Below are positions 10,250-22,590 of a stretch of DNA of 64,000 nt, piece after piece. A program made the position numbers and the translations under genes. Where the stretch lies: positions 24,890,029 through 24,954,028 of the forward strand of contig NC_133933.1 of the NCBI RefSeq assembly GCF_031877795.1, written 5' to 3'. The notes under the pieces were generated by a model. That model saw only the letters and a program-made list of their open reading frames with translations. It was not told the DNA's origin and did not search any database. The DNA comes from Strix aluco (Eukaryota; Chordata; Aves; Strigiformes; Strigidae). Position 1 is the stretch's first letter. The number at the start of each line of letters is the position of its first letter.

Positions 10250-11080
10250 GGACAGGACGCGCATCATGCGGCGCACGGCTTTCTCACAGAATGATCAGAA
10301 ATTGAGGGGGAAGATCCACTTTTCTGTGTGTGTGTGTGTATTACAAATATGGTGCTTCTCCCTGTCATCCCTTGAAGCCAATTAAAGGTGTACAGGCTCT
10401 CTCGTTTTCCATTGGAATGTCACACCCCTTGGTAGTACTGACCTTACGTGTAACGTTGCATCAGGCTGTACTCTCGCCTAGACTGTTGGATAGTAGGTAG
10501 CCTAGAGTAGTAGAGAGCAGATGATCTGCATTAATGGTGCTAACGCCAGTGACGGGAGGTTGCATCTAGCTGTTCAGCCAAAGGGTAAAAATCAGAGGTG
10601 TCTGTTGAACTCAGTGGGCAATTGACTGAATTCAGCACGTTCAAAAAAGAAAAGCTACAGGAGGAAGGCATATTCTATCCTGACTGCTACAATGCATGTT
10701 TTAGGAGGTATGAAGATAAACCCTCCATGCCCCTCCGCCCACCCCCTTCCAAGAGAAAGGACTAGAGAAAAAAGATGCAACTTCTAGAGCAATGGGGCTT
10801 TTAATAGGCAAGTAAATTTCCCCGTATCATGCCCATTCAATGAGCTACTTTGTCTGACACTCTGCCTTACTCGGTACCAGCATAAGACTCTTCCCGGAAG
10901 AATTAGACAAACCAAAAAATTGCTCTACAGCCAGTTGCCTCTGTTACGCTATGGAAGATGCAGAATTCCTCTCTGATCCACAACTTTCCACCTACAACCA
11001 AAACCGTAGTGAAGTTTTCCTCCATTTCAAATGGGCGCTGATGGCTCTTCCCCAGGGAAAGCCTCTGTCACTCTGTGGGC
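10250..11080. repeat. Diverged paralogous segment upstream of RhoGAP copy 1
   Basis: Aligns with about 22,591-23,455 at roughly 90%, with small indels, directly beyond the near-identical stretch. It holds no gene. A TG dinucleotide run at about 10,326-10,339 stands where the other copy has a GTTT run. Both ends contain the shared text 'ctctgatccacaactttccacctac' in part. It is older paralogous DNA that escaped the recent duplication or conversion. Confidence 0.8.
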
Positions 11081-11833
11081 ATAGCTGCTCATAGGCAAGG
11101 CAAGCCCCGAGCCTCACGCACCATCCGAGGCCACCACCGTCCTCCTGTAGCCGTGAGCAAGAGCTCAAACTCCTTTTCTGCTGCAGGAGAAGAGTTGTTA
11201 ATAGAAGCGGATGCACGAGGCACGGTCTGTTCCAGAACAGTCACAGCTGTTCAAAGCCTTCCGTGCCCTGGGTTGGTGGTTGTCAGGACCAGCTCCTGCG
11301 TCAGCTTGCACCGAGGCTGGCGACAGCTGTGTTTCATGCAGGTAACTCAGGTTTAACCCTTTGTCCCCTGAGCATCCGCACAGCTCCAGCAGCACAGAAA
11401 GTCACAGTGGGCCGCGCTGGAGCAAGCTGCTCCGCTGGACTTGTGGCAAGTGTTGCGTCTGCATCCCTGCCCTTCTGTTCTCCCTGTAGGGTCCTGGTCA
11501 ATACAACAAGCTGCTCTCCCTGGAAATGACCATCGTGGCGAAAGACAGACTCCACTGTGAGCCATGACCTTCACCCACCGAGCAGCCAGCACAGCCAGGG
11601 ACACGTCTGTGCGAAAGGCCCTCCCCGTGGCAAAAAGGGGATCCATAGTCAGCTTTGGATGGCGTGTGTCTGGTGGAACTGTTGATACTGCGCGATGCCT
11701 TGATTAAAATAGGAGCGATGAAGAGAGTTCAAAACCTGCCCTTTTGAGGAAAAATGCAGGAAATCAGAGTCTTTGCAGGAAGAATGCAGGAAACCGGCAT
11801 CTTTTGGCTATTTTACACTCCAACCAGAAAGAT
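11081..11833. other. Unrecognised single-copy stretch between unit copies
   Basis: Occurs once in the window. It holds short open frames on both strands and some splice-like sites: CTGCTGCAG near 11,187, CATGCAG/GTAACT near 11,341, and CCTGTAG near 11,490 followed by a 25-codon frame beginning GPGQYNKLLSLEM and ending in TGA at about 11,570. No family was recognised. It could hold exons of a separate plus-strand gene or be non-coding. Confidence 0.35.
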
Positions 11834-12790
11834 TGTGGGCCCGTGCTTTGCTGATTAGGGATACCAATTAAACTCAGACACCAGAGTGAAAAGAGCAGGC
11901 ATATTTTACTGGAAATAGCTAAATAACAGAATAATACAGAAAACATACAGTACGAAAAGACACAATAGCGCACTTAAACAAATAGGAAAATACAGGGTCA
12001 TGCATCAAATCATTACTACCTGAGAGAGAGAATAGGGATTAAGAAAGATCCATCACCACTTGCATACTTTACCATCATCCGGATCCGCAGTGGCTGGGCA
12101 GCCCCGGTTACAGCGAGGATTTGGAGAGCCTTTCCCGGCAAGTAGGAAATCCTACGCGGTGCGTCCACCCGTAGGTGAGGCTTCCAAAGTCGCTGTGAGC
12201 GGGTCCAGCCTTATATAGCCCAAAATCAGCAAGCCAGAATAGCTGGCACCTCTGTTTTGAGCGGAACGTCTGGTTTCACTCTCACATTAGATTCCCCCGG
12301 AGCCTGGCCAGGGCTCAAGGGAGAAGCTAAGGGAGTTTCCCTGCTTATCTAATTTATTTATGTTCTTTTTAGAACAAGGCCACACGTCTGGTCCCAAGGC
12401 CGGACAGCAGGCTTCATGGCCTTGTTAACTTACCTCTATGCCAAGAAGAAGAAAGATACATTCAGGATAGACATGTTTCCATTACATTCATCATCAGTCA
12501 GGAGTCTATGATATCTAAGCTACATCTTTCATTAATGACCATACACATATCGTTAATGACTACATACTAAGTTAGCAGCTTTGGCTCGGGGCCTGTTGTT
12601 CAGGCTTCAACACTTCAACACTGTAGCGCTTTTTACATCAGGATAGGCGGTTTGTTATAACCTAGTACAATACCTACTAGCACAATGGTTATCAGGTACA
12701 AAATATACAGGATTCCTCTATAGGTCAACTCTGGCTTGGGCCTATTGTCCAAGCCTTAGCACTTCAGCCCGGTGGTTAATGCTTTAAGGG
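11834..12790 (-). mobile_element. LTR of an endogenous retrovirus (solo LTR), across the unit junction
   Basis: The minus strand shows promoter-LTR layout: a long AT-rich U3, TATATAA at about 12,211-12,217, a GC-rich leader, then a TTTAATTGG-containing tail ending GGGCCCACA near 11,834. No gag, pol or env parts flank it, so it is called a solo LTR, probably class II-like by size (about 950 bases) and structure. The outer end near 12,790 is estimated. No clear target-site duplication was found. The border between tandem units as counted from base 1 falls inside it. Confidence 0.55.
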
Positions 12791-13075
12791 CAGTTCAGCA
12801 CGTTGGGAAAAGGGATGGAAGACCACTCTTGTGGACGCTGTCTGGACTGGGCTAGGCTGGGGTTGGAGAGCCTGGGAGGGTCTCCGCGGTCCCAGCTTTC
12901 CCGCAGTGCTGACTGTGGTGGCTGCTGCCTGTTCTTTCCTGCAGTGCTGACTGCACCCACCAGCTGAAAAAGCCCCTGGTAGAGGGGCGGGGAGAAGCTC
13001 TTCTCCAGAGATTTGCCAGAAACTCTCCAGAGCATCCCTTTTCCCCCCATGAGGATGCTCTGTGTGACAAGGGAA

Positions 13076-13203
13076 GGTGCCCATTAGTCCACAGTCCTGA
13101 GCAATCCGGTCTAGGTGACCCTGCTTGAGCAGGCAGGTTGGACCAGAGGACCTCCACAGGTCCCTCCCAGCCTCAGCGGTTCTATGTGATGCTGTGCTTT
13201 GGT
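13076..13203 (+). repeat. CR1 LINE 3'-end fragment, copy 2
   Basis: Identical to 735-862, carried by the tandem duplication. Confidence 0.75.
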
Positions 13204-13366
13204 TTGACGCCTCAAGCACCTGAACTCAGCCCCGATGCCTGCTGGAAAGGATTCTGGCGCAAGGGATGATCCCAAACTCTTCCACAAGGATGCGTGCGTC
13301 ACAAAACAACTTCTACCTCGTCCAGAATATCGTATGGCACACACATTCAGAAGAGACAAAATGTCC

Positions 13367-13372
13367 TTTTAT
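13367..13372 (-). promoter_or_regulatory. Poly(A) signal AATAAA of RhoGAP copy 2
   Basis: Same signal and GT-rich downstream run as in copy 1, shifted by 12,341. Confidence 0.65.
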
Positions 13373-13795
13373 TGTGGACATTAACTGCAGGAGCCCAGGA
13401 GTCACAGGGCTTCAGGTGGCAACAGGAAATCAGCACCTACAACGACAGAGCCAGAAAGCACTGGTAAAGCACAAAGGCAGGAACAGGCATGGCTTGGTTC
13501 CCCTTTCTTTGGGAAACAGGAATTGTTGATATCCCAGAAGAGAGCTACTGCTGGCATTGGCTCTGGGGTGGCTCTGGCCCCTTATCCCCATGGGTAATGC
13601 CCTTACAGACCTGCGCATATGCAGAGGTGCAGAGTGCCCCCGTGCCACACAGCAGGGCTCCCCTGGGGAGCTGCCACGGGGTTATTTCCAAACCCTGCAT
13701 AGCACCATCCCCTCGCCGTCCCTTGCCAGAGAGTTGGACTGACTTAGAGCAGTGTGGAGAGTTGGCAAAGATGGGCAGCAGAGCCTGGTACGTAC

Positions 13796-16700
13796 CTGGG
13801 GCTTCCTGATCTTTTGCACCTCCCTGCTTTTTTTGCAGTCCCCATCTTCTTCTTTCTTCTCTTCTTCGCCTGGTGGGGTTCCGTCTCTTCTGCCCAGGCC
13901 TCTTCTCTCTTTCTTTTCCTTTGGCTGGCGCTCTCCTGGCGGGAGCCTGCAAACCTTTCCATCCCACAGCATGATTAGATAGGTAAAGCCAGGATCAGTT
14001 GGAATCAGTTCTTGATTTAACCAAAGCTGACTCATTTTACCTTCTTTGCTCTGAGAGGCTCTTTGGTTCCTCTGTGCATCCCAGGGCCTCTACCGTGGTC
14101 TCGGGGGTGGTTGGAGACGGAGCAATGCGTGCCTAAAACAGAAAGGTCGTCATTAGCAGGTGGCAAGGGATGCCCTGAAGTAGTAAGCAACTGCTTGGCA
14201 CGTTGCTGCCTTAGCTCTACAGAGGAGATCCCTTTGGCCGGTTTGCATTAGCCCTTTCTCCCAAGGATCTCACTCTGGAACACAGGGTTCACGTGGGGGT
14301 GTGACAGTTCATTTGTGGGGCCATTCAGCAGAGAGCCTGCGATCCCCTGCCGGGCAAGAGAAGGCTGGCCCACTTCCTTCTGCCAGAATTTCTTCCGCCC
14401 TCCCAAGTTTTACTTACAGCGTGTTATTCCGGGGTGGGGGGAAATAAAATGCAAAGCCACAAGAGATCGAATGCCAGGAAGAGGCACAGCAGCTGCTTGG
14501 ACCCAACAGGAACTACCCTCCTACCTAAGACACATTGTCGCAGCGCTCGTGGAGCTGCCATACCTCCGCCGATTCTGCTCCCACCACCGCATCTCCCCCT
14601 GCTGCTCTCTGGAGGATGAGCAGAGAGGCTGGTGCATCCAGGAAGGCTTTTGCCTGGTGCTCCACGTCTGCTTCGCCTGCCGGGCCATGCTCCTTTCCCA
14701 AAGGCAGCTCTGGAAAGCAAAAGCGTGTGCAGCAAAGTGACTTGTTGGAAGTGGACAACAGCTAAAGCAAAACCCACACCAAGCCCTACCCCCGCTGTCT
14801 GCTCAGGCTGTGACAGCCCTCAGTCCCTCCTCCTACCTGTGCATCTGCCCATGGGCTCTGGTGACATCTGGACAGCCATCTCCTCCCCCAGGATGTCACT
14901 GCCGTTCTCAATGAGAAATTCCACCAGCAGCTTCACCTGCACACATCAAAGCCTTGGTTTCAGCGCAGGTGTCTGAAAATGTGCCAAGCAGCCTTTCCTG
15001 CTCCTGACCCTTGCTTCTGCACAGAAGGCTGTGGCTGTGGGGCTGCTCTTCCAGGCAGCCACTCCACCATCATTTACTCAAGAGAGGAGCAAGCTCTGAC
15101 AGTCCAGGCAGGCTGCAGGCAGCCGGTCAATACAGCGTACCTTCTCGGTCACCTCCAGCATGGCCTCGAGCGGGAGCAGGTCCTCGTCGGGTGGGCCCAG
15201 CAGGTTTGGCCCCAGGCAGATGGCCAGGTTGCTGGCGGTCATTCTGCTGGTGGACACGTGGTGGCCAATGCTCTGCAGCAGCGAGATCAGGCGCTGGAGG
15301 AGGAGGAGATGGGCTGCAGGCAACTTCTCGGCCACCCTGAGGGAGCAGGAACACAACGTTATGGAAGCAGATGCTGCCCACAGCTGCCCCTGAAGCTTGC
15401 ACAAGGGCAGGTGGGAGCCAGTGTCTGTGTTGTGCCACTTTCCAGGTGCTCTCAGGCAGTGATCAGGGCTCCTGTGCTTCAGGAAGAAAACACCCTGCTG
15501 CTTCCCAGCTCCTGGTTTCACCCAAGCCCACGCAAGGGAAGGCTCCCTGCCCACGCCCTTTCCCCCGAAATGCAACCCCAGCCCAGCAAATGCGAGCTGC
15601 CAGAAAGTGCAACCTGCTAAGGAGCCCGTCCCTTTTCAGGCAAGTCCCAGGACTCTGCCACTCCCTACTCAACAGGCAGGCTGCTGGCCACACTCACACT
15701 TTCAGCGCTTCCACCCTGGCCTCCTTGCTTGGCCTCTCCATGGCCTGCATCCAGTCCTCGTAGAGGCCGACAACGAGCAGCTTGCCTGGGATGCTGCGGA
15801 GAAAGTCCTGCAAGGCCAAGGGCTTCAGGTGAGCCTTTGAAGGTTCCAGGCCAGCCAGGAGCTCTTCCAGCTGCAGGGCAGAAGCGCTCACCTTCAGGAC
15901 GGCAGCCAGCAGGATGACAGGCTGGTTTGCCAGGTCCACATCTGCGCCGCGGTCGAGGTCCTCCTTCAGCTTCTGGAGCGCCGTCCCCCTGTCGGATCTG
16001 CGGAAGATCCCCTCCGTCGACGGTCCTCGCTGGTGCAGGATGTCCACGAGCTCCTGCGGGAGACGCAGGAGAACAGCTGCTTGGCTGAAGAAACAAGTGA
16101 CGGCAGAGGCCAGAGCTCTGCCCCAGGCTGGGCTCCGCCCCCCCCGCAAAGGGTCTGGCGCCAGAAGCGGTGGCCGTGGGTGAAAAGCCCCGTGCCCCAG
16201 CCACCCCCGCAGCCGCTGGGGACAGTGGCTCTGGAGCAGCCGCAGGGAGGGCTGGGGCTTCCCTGTCCAGGCTGGCCTACCTGGATGGGCCGGGGCAGCG
16301 TGCCGGCCTCCCCGCAGAGCGCTGCCAGGGGCTGCCCAAAGAGCGCCCTGCTGCAGTCGGAGCCCGCCTGCCCTGGCGCCGGGGCAGCGGACGGGCTCCG
16401 CCGCAGCGCAAACGGCCAGGGCAGCCCCCTCCTCTTCCTGCTGGTGCGGCCGCCGCTCCCTCCCGCTGCAAAGGGAAAGAGAGCAAGAGCCCGTCAGTGG
16501 GAACCGCCAGGCCAGCGCTCCCGGAGCCTGCCCTGCCCTGCCCTGCCCTGCCTGCAGCGCGGTGCTGAGCCGTGCGGCGGGACGGGACGGGACGGGCAGG
16601 GAGCCGGCAGCTGGAACCAGGGCTCTGGCTCAGCGGCTCCGGCTCGCAGTCTCCTGAGAACCGGCGGCACAGCGGGACAGCCCCGCCCAGCCCTCGCCCT

Positions 16701-19700
16701 GCCCTCCCCCAGGCCGCGAGCCGCAGCAGAGGGAGGCTCCCTGTCCCGCAGAATCACGTCCGGCGGCCGCTGCCCAGCGGGTGTCCTTGCTCGTCCGGGT
16801 GACATCCGTCCTCCCTTGGGGTGCCCAACCTGCGGGGTGACACTCAGGGAACAAGGGAGCACGGCTCCTCCCGGCTCTGGCCGCGGAGCAGGGACCCATC
16901 TGCCCGGCTCTGGGGACAGAGCTCAGGCAGGCAGCACCTCGAGTGCTCAGCACTGTCGAAGGGTCCCGAGCGCTCAGCTCTCTCCTGCTGCAGCGTGATG
17001 CGCACCGATTTCCTCTGGCCAAAGGGCAGCAGCAACAGCATCCTCAGTTGTGCAGACGTGCCGGTCCAGGAGAAAAGAAGGCCCTCCCTGCCCTTCGTCC
17101 CCAAACTCACCTGGTGAGCGGCAAAGTCCGCCTTCATTGGTAGGTGGGGCTGTTGGATGCCCTTGCTTGGGATCAGCCTGCAAGAACCAGGACCCTCTGC
17201 CCTCCTGGGCTCTCTGCCTCACGCGGCAGGTTTCCTCCCAGCACCACCAGCGGGGACATGCGGCGTTCCTGGTGGCTCCCCAACGCTCTTTGCACCCGGG
17301 GTGGCACCGCAGGACCCTCCCTCCCCCCTGCACAGGCTCACCCCACTCGCCGCACAGCCCTGGCACCCCGGCACAGCCAGAGGCGGGTGAAAGGCAGCCG
17401 TTCTCACCTCTGCCTGGTCCTCCATCAGCCTCTCCAGGCTCTTCTTGGCGCTGAATGTCTTCCACTGGGCAGGAGAGAAAGAGTGGAAGGAGGTGAGCAG
17501 CGACGCCTCTGCTGCTCGGCTGGAGGGCCAGCGCTCGGGGACAGCGGCCAGACGAGAGAGACACTTACGGCGTGGCGTCGGCTCAGCTCCTTCTGCAGGA
17601 GTTTGATGGACGGGATGTTGGTTACTCGGGCTCCCGTGGCTCCTTCGGGTGTCCTGTCACCGGGAAAGGACAGGGAGAGAGCTGGCTGAGCCCCAAGCCA
17701 CCTCTTCTCCCTTGTCAGGCAGCTCTGCCTGAGAGCTGCCCGCAGCCACAGCGGCAGCTCTCCCCATCTGGGGAGCTGTGTTCCCCCATCCGGCCACGCC
17801 TGAAGCAACCCCCTAGCTTACCCCAGCAGCTTGCCCAGCCACAGCTGCTTCAGTGCCCGGGAGCTGCAGAAAGAGAGGAGAACCAGCGTCAGGCCCCGCT
17901 GCCCCCCAGCCCCTGGGCCCCTGCACAGCCTTGCCCCTTGGGAAGGGCTGAGGGGCAGCACGAGGCCCCGTGGGGCAGGACAGGGGTGCTGCCCAAGCCC
18001 TGGCTCCCTGTGTCCTGCCAGAGCAGCTGCCCCTGCCCTTGCCTTCTGGGGACCAAAAGGTGACCAGGGGATGCAGGATGTGGAAACGCACCCCCATCCC
18101 TCCCTGCCGGCGTGCAGCCCGCTCCCTGTCCAGGCTCTGCACGGAGGGCAGAGGCCATTCACAGGGTGGCGTGGGCACGGTTGGGACCCTCTCCTGCCCG
18201 GCTGTGGGACGTGGCACCATGACTCACCCGAAAGTGGCAACACAGGTGCCGCTGGGCCAGATGAAGATGATGGAGGTCCTGTCGTCGTCGCTGCCTTCCT
18301 CCTCCTCTTCCTCTTTGACGTCCCCCGCCGCCTCCTTCCCGCTGCTCAGCACCCACAGCTGGTCCAGGGCCAGGCGGAGCTGTGGGCGCAGGGTGGTGCC
18401 ACGTCTGCGGAGAAGAGAGACAGGCAGTGAGCTGGAGGTGGCCGCCTTGGGGTGCCCCCGGGCAGAGCCCTGCCCCCCACCTGCCCCTGTGTGGTGGTTT
18501 AGGCCCTGCCGGGACCCGAGAGGACATTGCCACTGCCCCTCCCCTACCCTCCGACCGGAACGGGGCAGGGAGTGAAATACAAACCCCGGGGCTGAGATAA
18601 GGAGAGGTTTAATACAGCAGTGCAACAGCAACAAACCGAACAACAAGAACGATAACAATAGCAATAACAGTAATAACAATAAACAGAACAAGGGATATAC
18701 TGATACAGCAGCGAGGAGAGCGACCCCACACCACGCGTTTACCGACTGAGTAATCCCACACCACTGAGGGATCTTCTGAGAGGCCGGGTAAGGGAGACAA
18801 TTGCTCAACCTCCTCCAGGGCAGCTATACCAAAGGCCCACCAGTACTCTCTTGGGTCTTTAAAGTACCCTCTCCTCAGGTAATCTGTACCTAGGATGCAC
18901 GGGGCATCTGGGCCAGTCACAATGGGGTGCTTATGCCAGTCCTTCCCAGTTAAGCTTACTTCAGCTTCTAATAGGGTCAGCTGTTGGGATCCCCCTGTCA
19001 CTCCGGAGATGCAGATGGGTTCAACCCCACTGTAGTTTGATGGCATCAGGGTGCACTGTGCGCCAGTATCTACCAAGGCCTTATATGCTTGTACGTCTGA
19101 TGTGCCAGGCCATCGGATCCACACCGTCCAGTAAATCCGATTATCCCTTTCCTCCACCTGGCTGGAGGCAGGGCCCCTCTAATCCTGCTCACCATCACTC
19201 ACTTGTTCTAAGAGTGACTCCTGCAAGAATGACTCACTTGTCCCCTCAAGAAGGTCAAGCATAACGTTGGCCATTCTATTCTGTCTGGGGGATTTCCGAC
19301 TGGACACTGGAGCTGCGTCTCTCTTGGAAGACTCCCCTTTCATGGTGGCTTTCCCTTTCAGGTGCTGTACTTGTGCAGCTAGGGCGGGAGTGGGCTGTCC
19401 ATCCCACCTCCTCACGTTTTCTCCATGGTCGCGGAGGAAGAATCACAGGGTACCCCGTGCTGTGTCCCTTCCACTGCCCTTCTCTTGGGTGGGGAAGTGC
19501 CTGCTTCTAATGGCTGAGACATCGGCCCGTGCAGGTGGAATGTAGGACGTGTCCTCTTCCACTTTCTGGAGCCTCTGAGGCAGTTCCCTTACAGCTGAAA
19601 CCCAGGCATGTTGGGAGGAAGGGAGATTTCCCTCATATTGCCGGAGCTGGCCAGCCACTTCGTCCACTGTCTGAGTGTGGGTGTCTCGCCACCAGGACGC

Positions 19701-21895
19701 TACTGCCAGTGCTTTGGAATGTGCCTCTGGTGCACTTTGCAGGAACTTCTGCCACATCAGCTGTGTGCAAGGGACCTGATCTGGATCCATGGGCCATCAT
19801 TGAGATCACCATAAACCATGTCAAACACAGCCAATTCCCTGAGGTTCTGAATGCCTTTCTCCGTGTTGGTCCACTTGCCTAACCGACATAGAACATCATC
19901 CTTGTAGGGGCACCTCTCCCTTACACTGAGCAGGAGTCGCCTCCAAAGGCTGAGGGTTTGAGCCTGTTTCCCTATGGCCTTGTCAATACCAGCCTCCCTG
20001 GCTAAAGATCCCAGCTGCTTGGCCTCTCTCCCCTCCAATTCCAAAACACCAGCTCCACTATCCCAGCATCGGAGCAGCCAGGTGCAAATTTGCTCGCCTG
20101 GAAGGCGTCTGAAATCCTTCCGCATATCTCGCAACTCACTGAGGGATAGAGATCGGATGGTTACCTCCGGCTCTTCCTCCTGCTCTCGTGATGGGCCTGG
20201 TTCATCATCACCCTGTGCACTGCGAGGGGATTTTTTGGTATATTTGGTTTTCCGTGTCGGGGCGACTCATACTGGCACTGCCTGTCCCCCTGGCCCAGCT
20301 GCTGTGCTGGTGGAGGCGACTGGTACTGGCACTGCCTGTCCCCCTGGCCCAGCTGCTGTACCAGCAGGTTCACTTTCAGATCCTGCAGCCCTTTCTCCCC
20401 CTTGAGGGCAGTGATCAGTGTTAAAGATGACACGGTAGGCATGGGCAAGCCCCCAGCACATCGCAACGAGTTGTGTCTCCCGGGGTTTGTCACATTGGCA
20501 ACACACCTTTTCCAAACACTCCACCAGTTTATCAGGACTCTGCACTTGTTTGGGAGCGAGATCCCAAAGCACTGGGGGTGACCACTGACTCAGGCACTTG
20601 CCCATCTTTTCCCACACACCTTGCCATTTATAACTATCTGCCCTCGGGGCAGGTTTCCGGGTGGTGCCATTATTGGAGAAGTACCGCATGGCCCAAAACA
20701 AGATCTGGCAGACATTCAGAAAGCGCTGTGCCGCAAACACACTGGCCTGGGTGCTCCAAGGATAGCTAAAACTCTCAAAAACCGAGAGCATCTCTTCCCC
20801 TGGCTCACCCACAGAGGCGGTGAGACCCCTAACGAAAGCCCAGGCAGCAAACAGCTACCGGTTCACCCGCACAAGCAGTGATGCAAGCACATTATAAGCA
20901 GTCAGTAGCCAGTATAGCAAAATAAAACCCTTGACACATTTTCCACCGATAACAAACGCCAGCACTGGGAACACACAGGGGATATAAGGATTAATCCAGC
21001 CCCACCACGCAAGCAAGTTGGCCAGCACTGCAAATGTTCCTTATCAAACAAATACGAATAAAACCAGAAAAATGGCACCTAACAGATGGCTCTAACACAC
21101 CTTCTCCTTGTGTCCTTATCTCAACCCTCTCGTGCCACACGTTGGGCACCAAAAAGGCTGTGGTGGTTTAGGCCCCGCCGGGACCCGAGACCACGCTGCC
21201 GCTGCCCCTCCCCCACCCTCCGACCGGAACGGGGCAGGGAGTGAAATACAGACCCCGGGGCTGAGATAAGGAGAGGTTTGATACAACAGTGCAACAGCAA
21301 CAAACCGAACAACAAGAACGATAGCAATAGCAATAACAGTAATAACAATAAACAGAACAAGGGATATACAGATACTGCAGTGAGGGAAGCGACCCCACCC
21401 CACGCGTTTACCAATCTTCCCGCGCTTGGGCGCCCGGACCTGACGTCAGCATGGTATTGAATAACCCGGCTAGAGCTCCCTCCCCACTGCTGGGGAAACT
21501 TAACCCTATCCTGGCTAAACCAGGACACCTTGGGATGGACATTGGTGCATCCAGCACCAAGGCCCCAGGGCCTGGGGCTGGTGCCAGAGTGTCCCTGGCC
21601 TGGTGGCAGGGCCAGGGATGGGGGAAAGGCAGTGGGGCTCTGAGGGTCTTACCGCAACTTGGCGATGACCAGTTCCTCCTGGAGGAGGAGAAGGCGCCTC
21701 TCGCTCCTCCTGTGGCCCCGGGTCAGCCACACGTCTGTGCTCAGCACCGCCTCGGCGTCGGTGAGAGCCTCCCTGCGGAGCAGAGAGCGGCGGGCATGAG
21801 AAAGGCTGCAGCTGCGAGGCCCGGCCGTGCCCACCCATCCCTGAGCCGCAGGGGGGATCCTACCTGGAGTGCCAGCAGCAGTTGGCCTGGCCCAT
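13796..21895 (-). CDS. TAGAP/ARHGAP20-like Rho GTPase-activating protein, copy 2
   Basis: Same gene as at 1,455-9,554, shifted by 12,341. Exons: 21864-21895, 21653-21772, 18228-18404, 17822-17863, 17569-17653, 17408-17464, an unresolved part within 16,941-17,151, 16281-16465, 15892-16053, 15698-15807, 15141-15336, 14837-14936, 14564-14709, 14041-14132 and 13796-13946, with a possible last exon from 13,436. All splice sites and motifs are kept. The only coding difference noticed is in exon 17408-17464, where a CTG codon becomes ATG, about L166M in the model. Both copies look functional, with the same upstream promoter-like motifs and the same poly(A) signal. Whether both exist as separate loci depends on the assembly being right. 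Confidence 0.87.
18490..21527 (-). mobile_element. ERVL-type endogenous retrovirus fossil in intron 2, copy 2
   Basis: The same element at the same intron position, shifted by 12,341, with three of the six noticed substitutions between the units. It was copied along with the host gene and is not a second insertion. The LTRs lie at 21159-21527 and about 18490-18746. It is broken in the same way as copy 1. Confidence 0.9.
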
Positions 21896-22078
21896 CCTGC
21901 CCGGGACAGGAGGACCCTCGCTCTGCACCGCTCTGGGATGCGGCCCAGCCGGCGACAGCGAGGATGGCAAGTGAGGTGCAGGTGCCGGGGAGTGCTGCTC
22001 GGCCAGAGCCTGCCTCCTGCCGGCGCTGCTCGGTGCCAGCAGAGCCCCCTGCTGCCGGCTCTGGTGGCTGCTGGCTCC

Positions 22079-22121
22079 AAAATGGCCGCCGCTGGGAGGC
22101 CAACGGAAAGTGGGCGGGGCC
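22079..22121 (-). promoter_or_regulatory. Promoter-like cluster of RhoGAP copy 2
   Basis: Identical YY1-like and GC-box motifs at the matching place upstream of the second gene. The near-identical stretch extends about 500 bases further upstream before similarity falls, so proximal control is probably shared while distal control may differ. Confidence 0.5.
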
Positions 22122-22590
22122 TCGTGCCGGGGGTGCTCTCCAGCGTGGCCCTGGCTGTCTTGCGCTGGGGAGCCCAGAGCAGGACAGAGCAGAGGGGAAG
22201 CACCCCCTCCCTCCGCCTGCTGCCAGTGGTTTGCCTGCTGCAGCCCGGGATGCACTTAGCCCCCGTTGCCCCAGGGGTACTTTGCTGGCTCCAAGTTGCT
22301 CAACTTCGGGTCCACCATGACCCCAGGGCTCTGCACAGCTGCTTGCCAGCTGGGTCTCCCCCAGCACATACGGCTCCAAAGGCTTCTTCCTGCCCAGGTC
22401 CAGCACTTTGCTCTTCCCTCTTCCCCTTCTTCAACGACAGCAGGCACCTGGCAGCCCCTTTCTCCAGCCTGTCAAGGGCCCTCTGCTTGGCAACACAACT
22501 CCCGGCTGCAGGAGCCTCTCCTCCCGGTCGTGTGCCTTCTGCAAGCTGTCTGAGGGTGCGCTCTGCCCCGTCATCCGCATCACTGAATGT

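Larger units (their letters stand above)
1..12341. repeat. First copy of a 12,341-base tandem unit
   Basis: The sequence from base 1 repeats from base 12,342 with a constant offset of 12,341. By eye only six substitutions were noticed over the first 10.2 kb (at 3,153, 5,084, 5,467, 6,360, 7,459 and 9,035) and no length change. The unit carries one whole RhoGAP gene on the minus strand, one ERVL fossil and the right-hand part of an LTR. The true ends of the duplicated unit are not seen: base 1 is already inside it. The final part of this copy (10,250-12,341) is either diverged from or absent in the next copy. Confidence 0.95.
12342..22590. repeat. Second copy of the tandem unit, near-identical part
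   Basis: This block matches 1-10,249 at about 99.9% with no indel noticed. The match ends sharply just after the shared text 'gaatgtggacag' (about 22,590). From there the two copies differ by roughly one base in ten and by small indels. Such near identity means a recent duplication, a recent gene conversion, or a false duplication made in assembly. Sequence alone does not decide between these. Confidence 0.93.

Noticed and set aside
9528-10385. Open frame of 285 codons on the plus strand (292 codons in copy 2)
   Set aside because: It lies opposite the first exon and promoter region of the RhoGAP gene in GC-rich DNA, has no domain, and its end differs between copies. Best read as a chance open frame.
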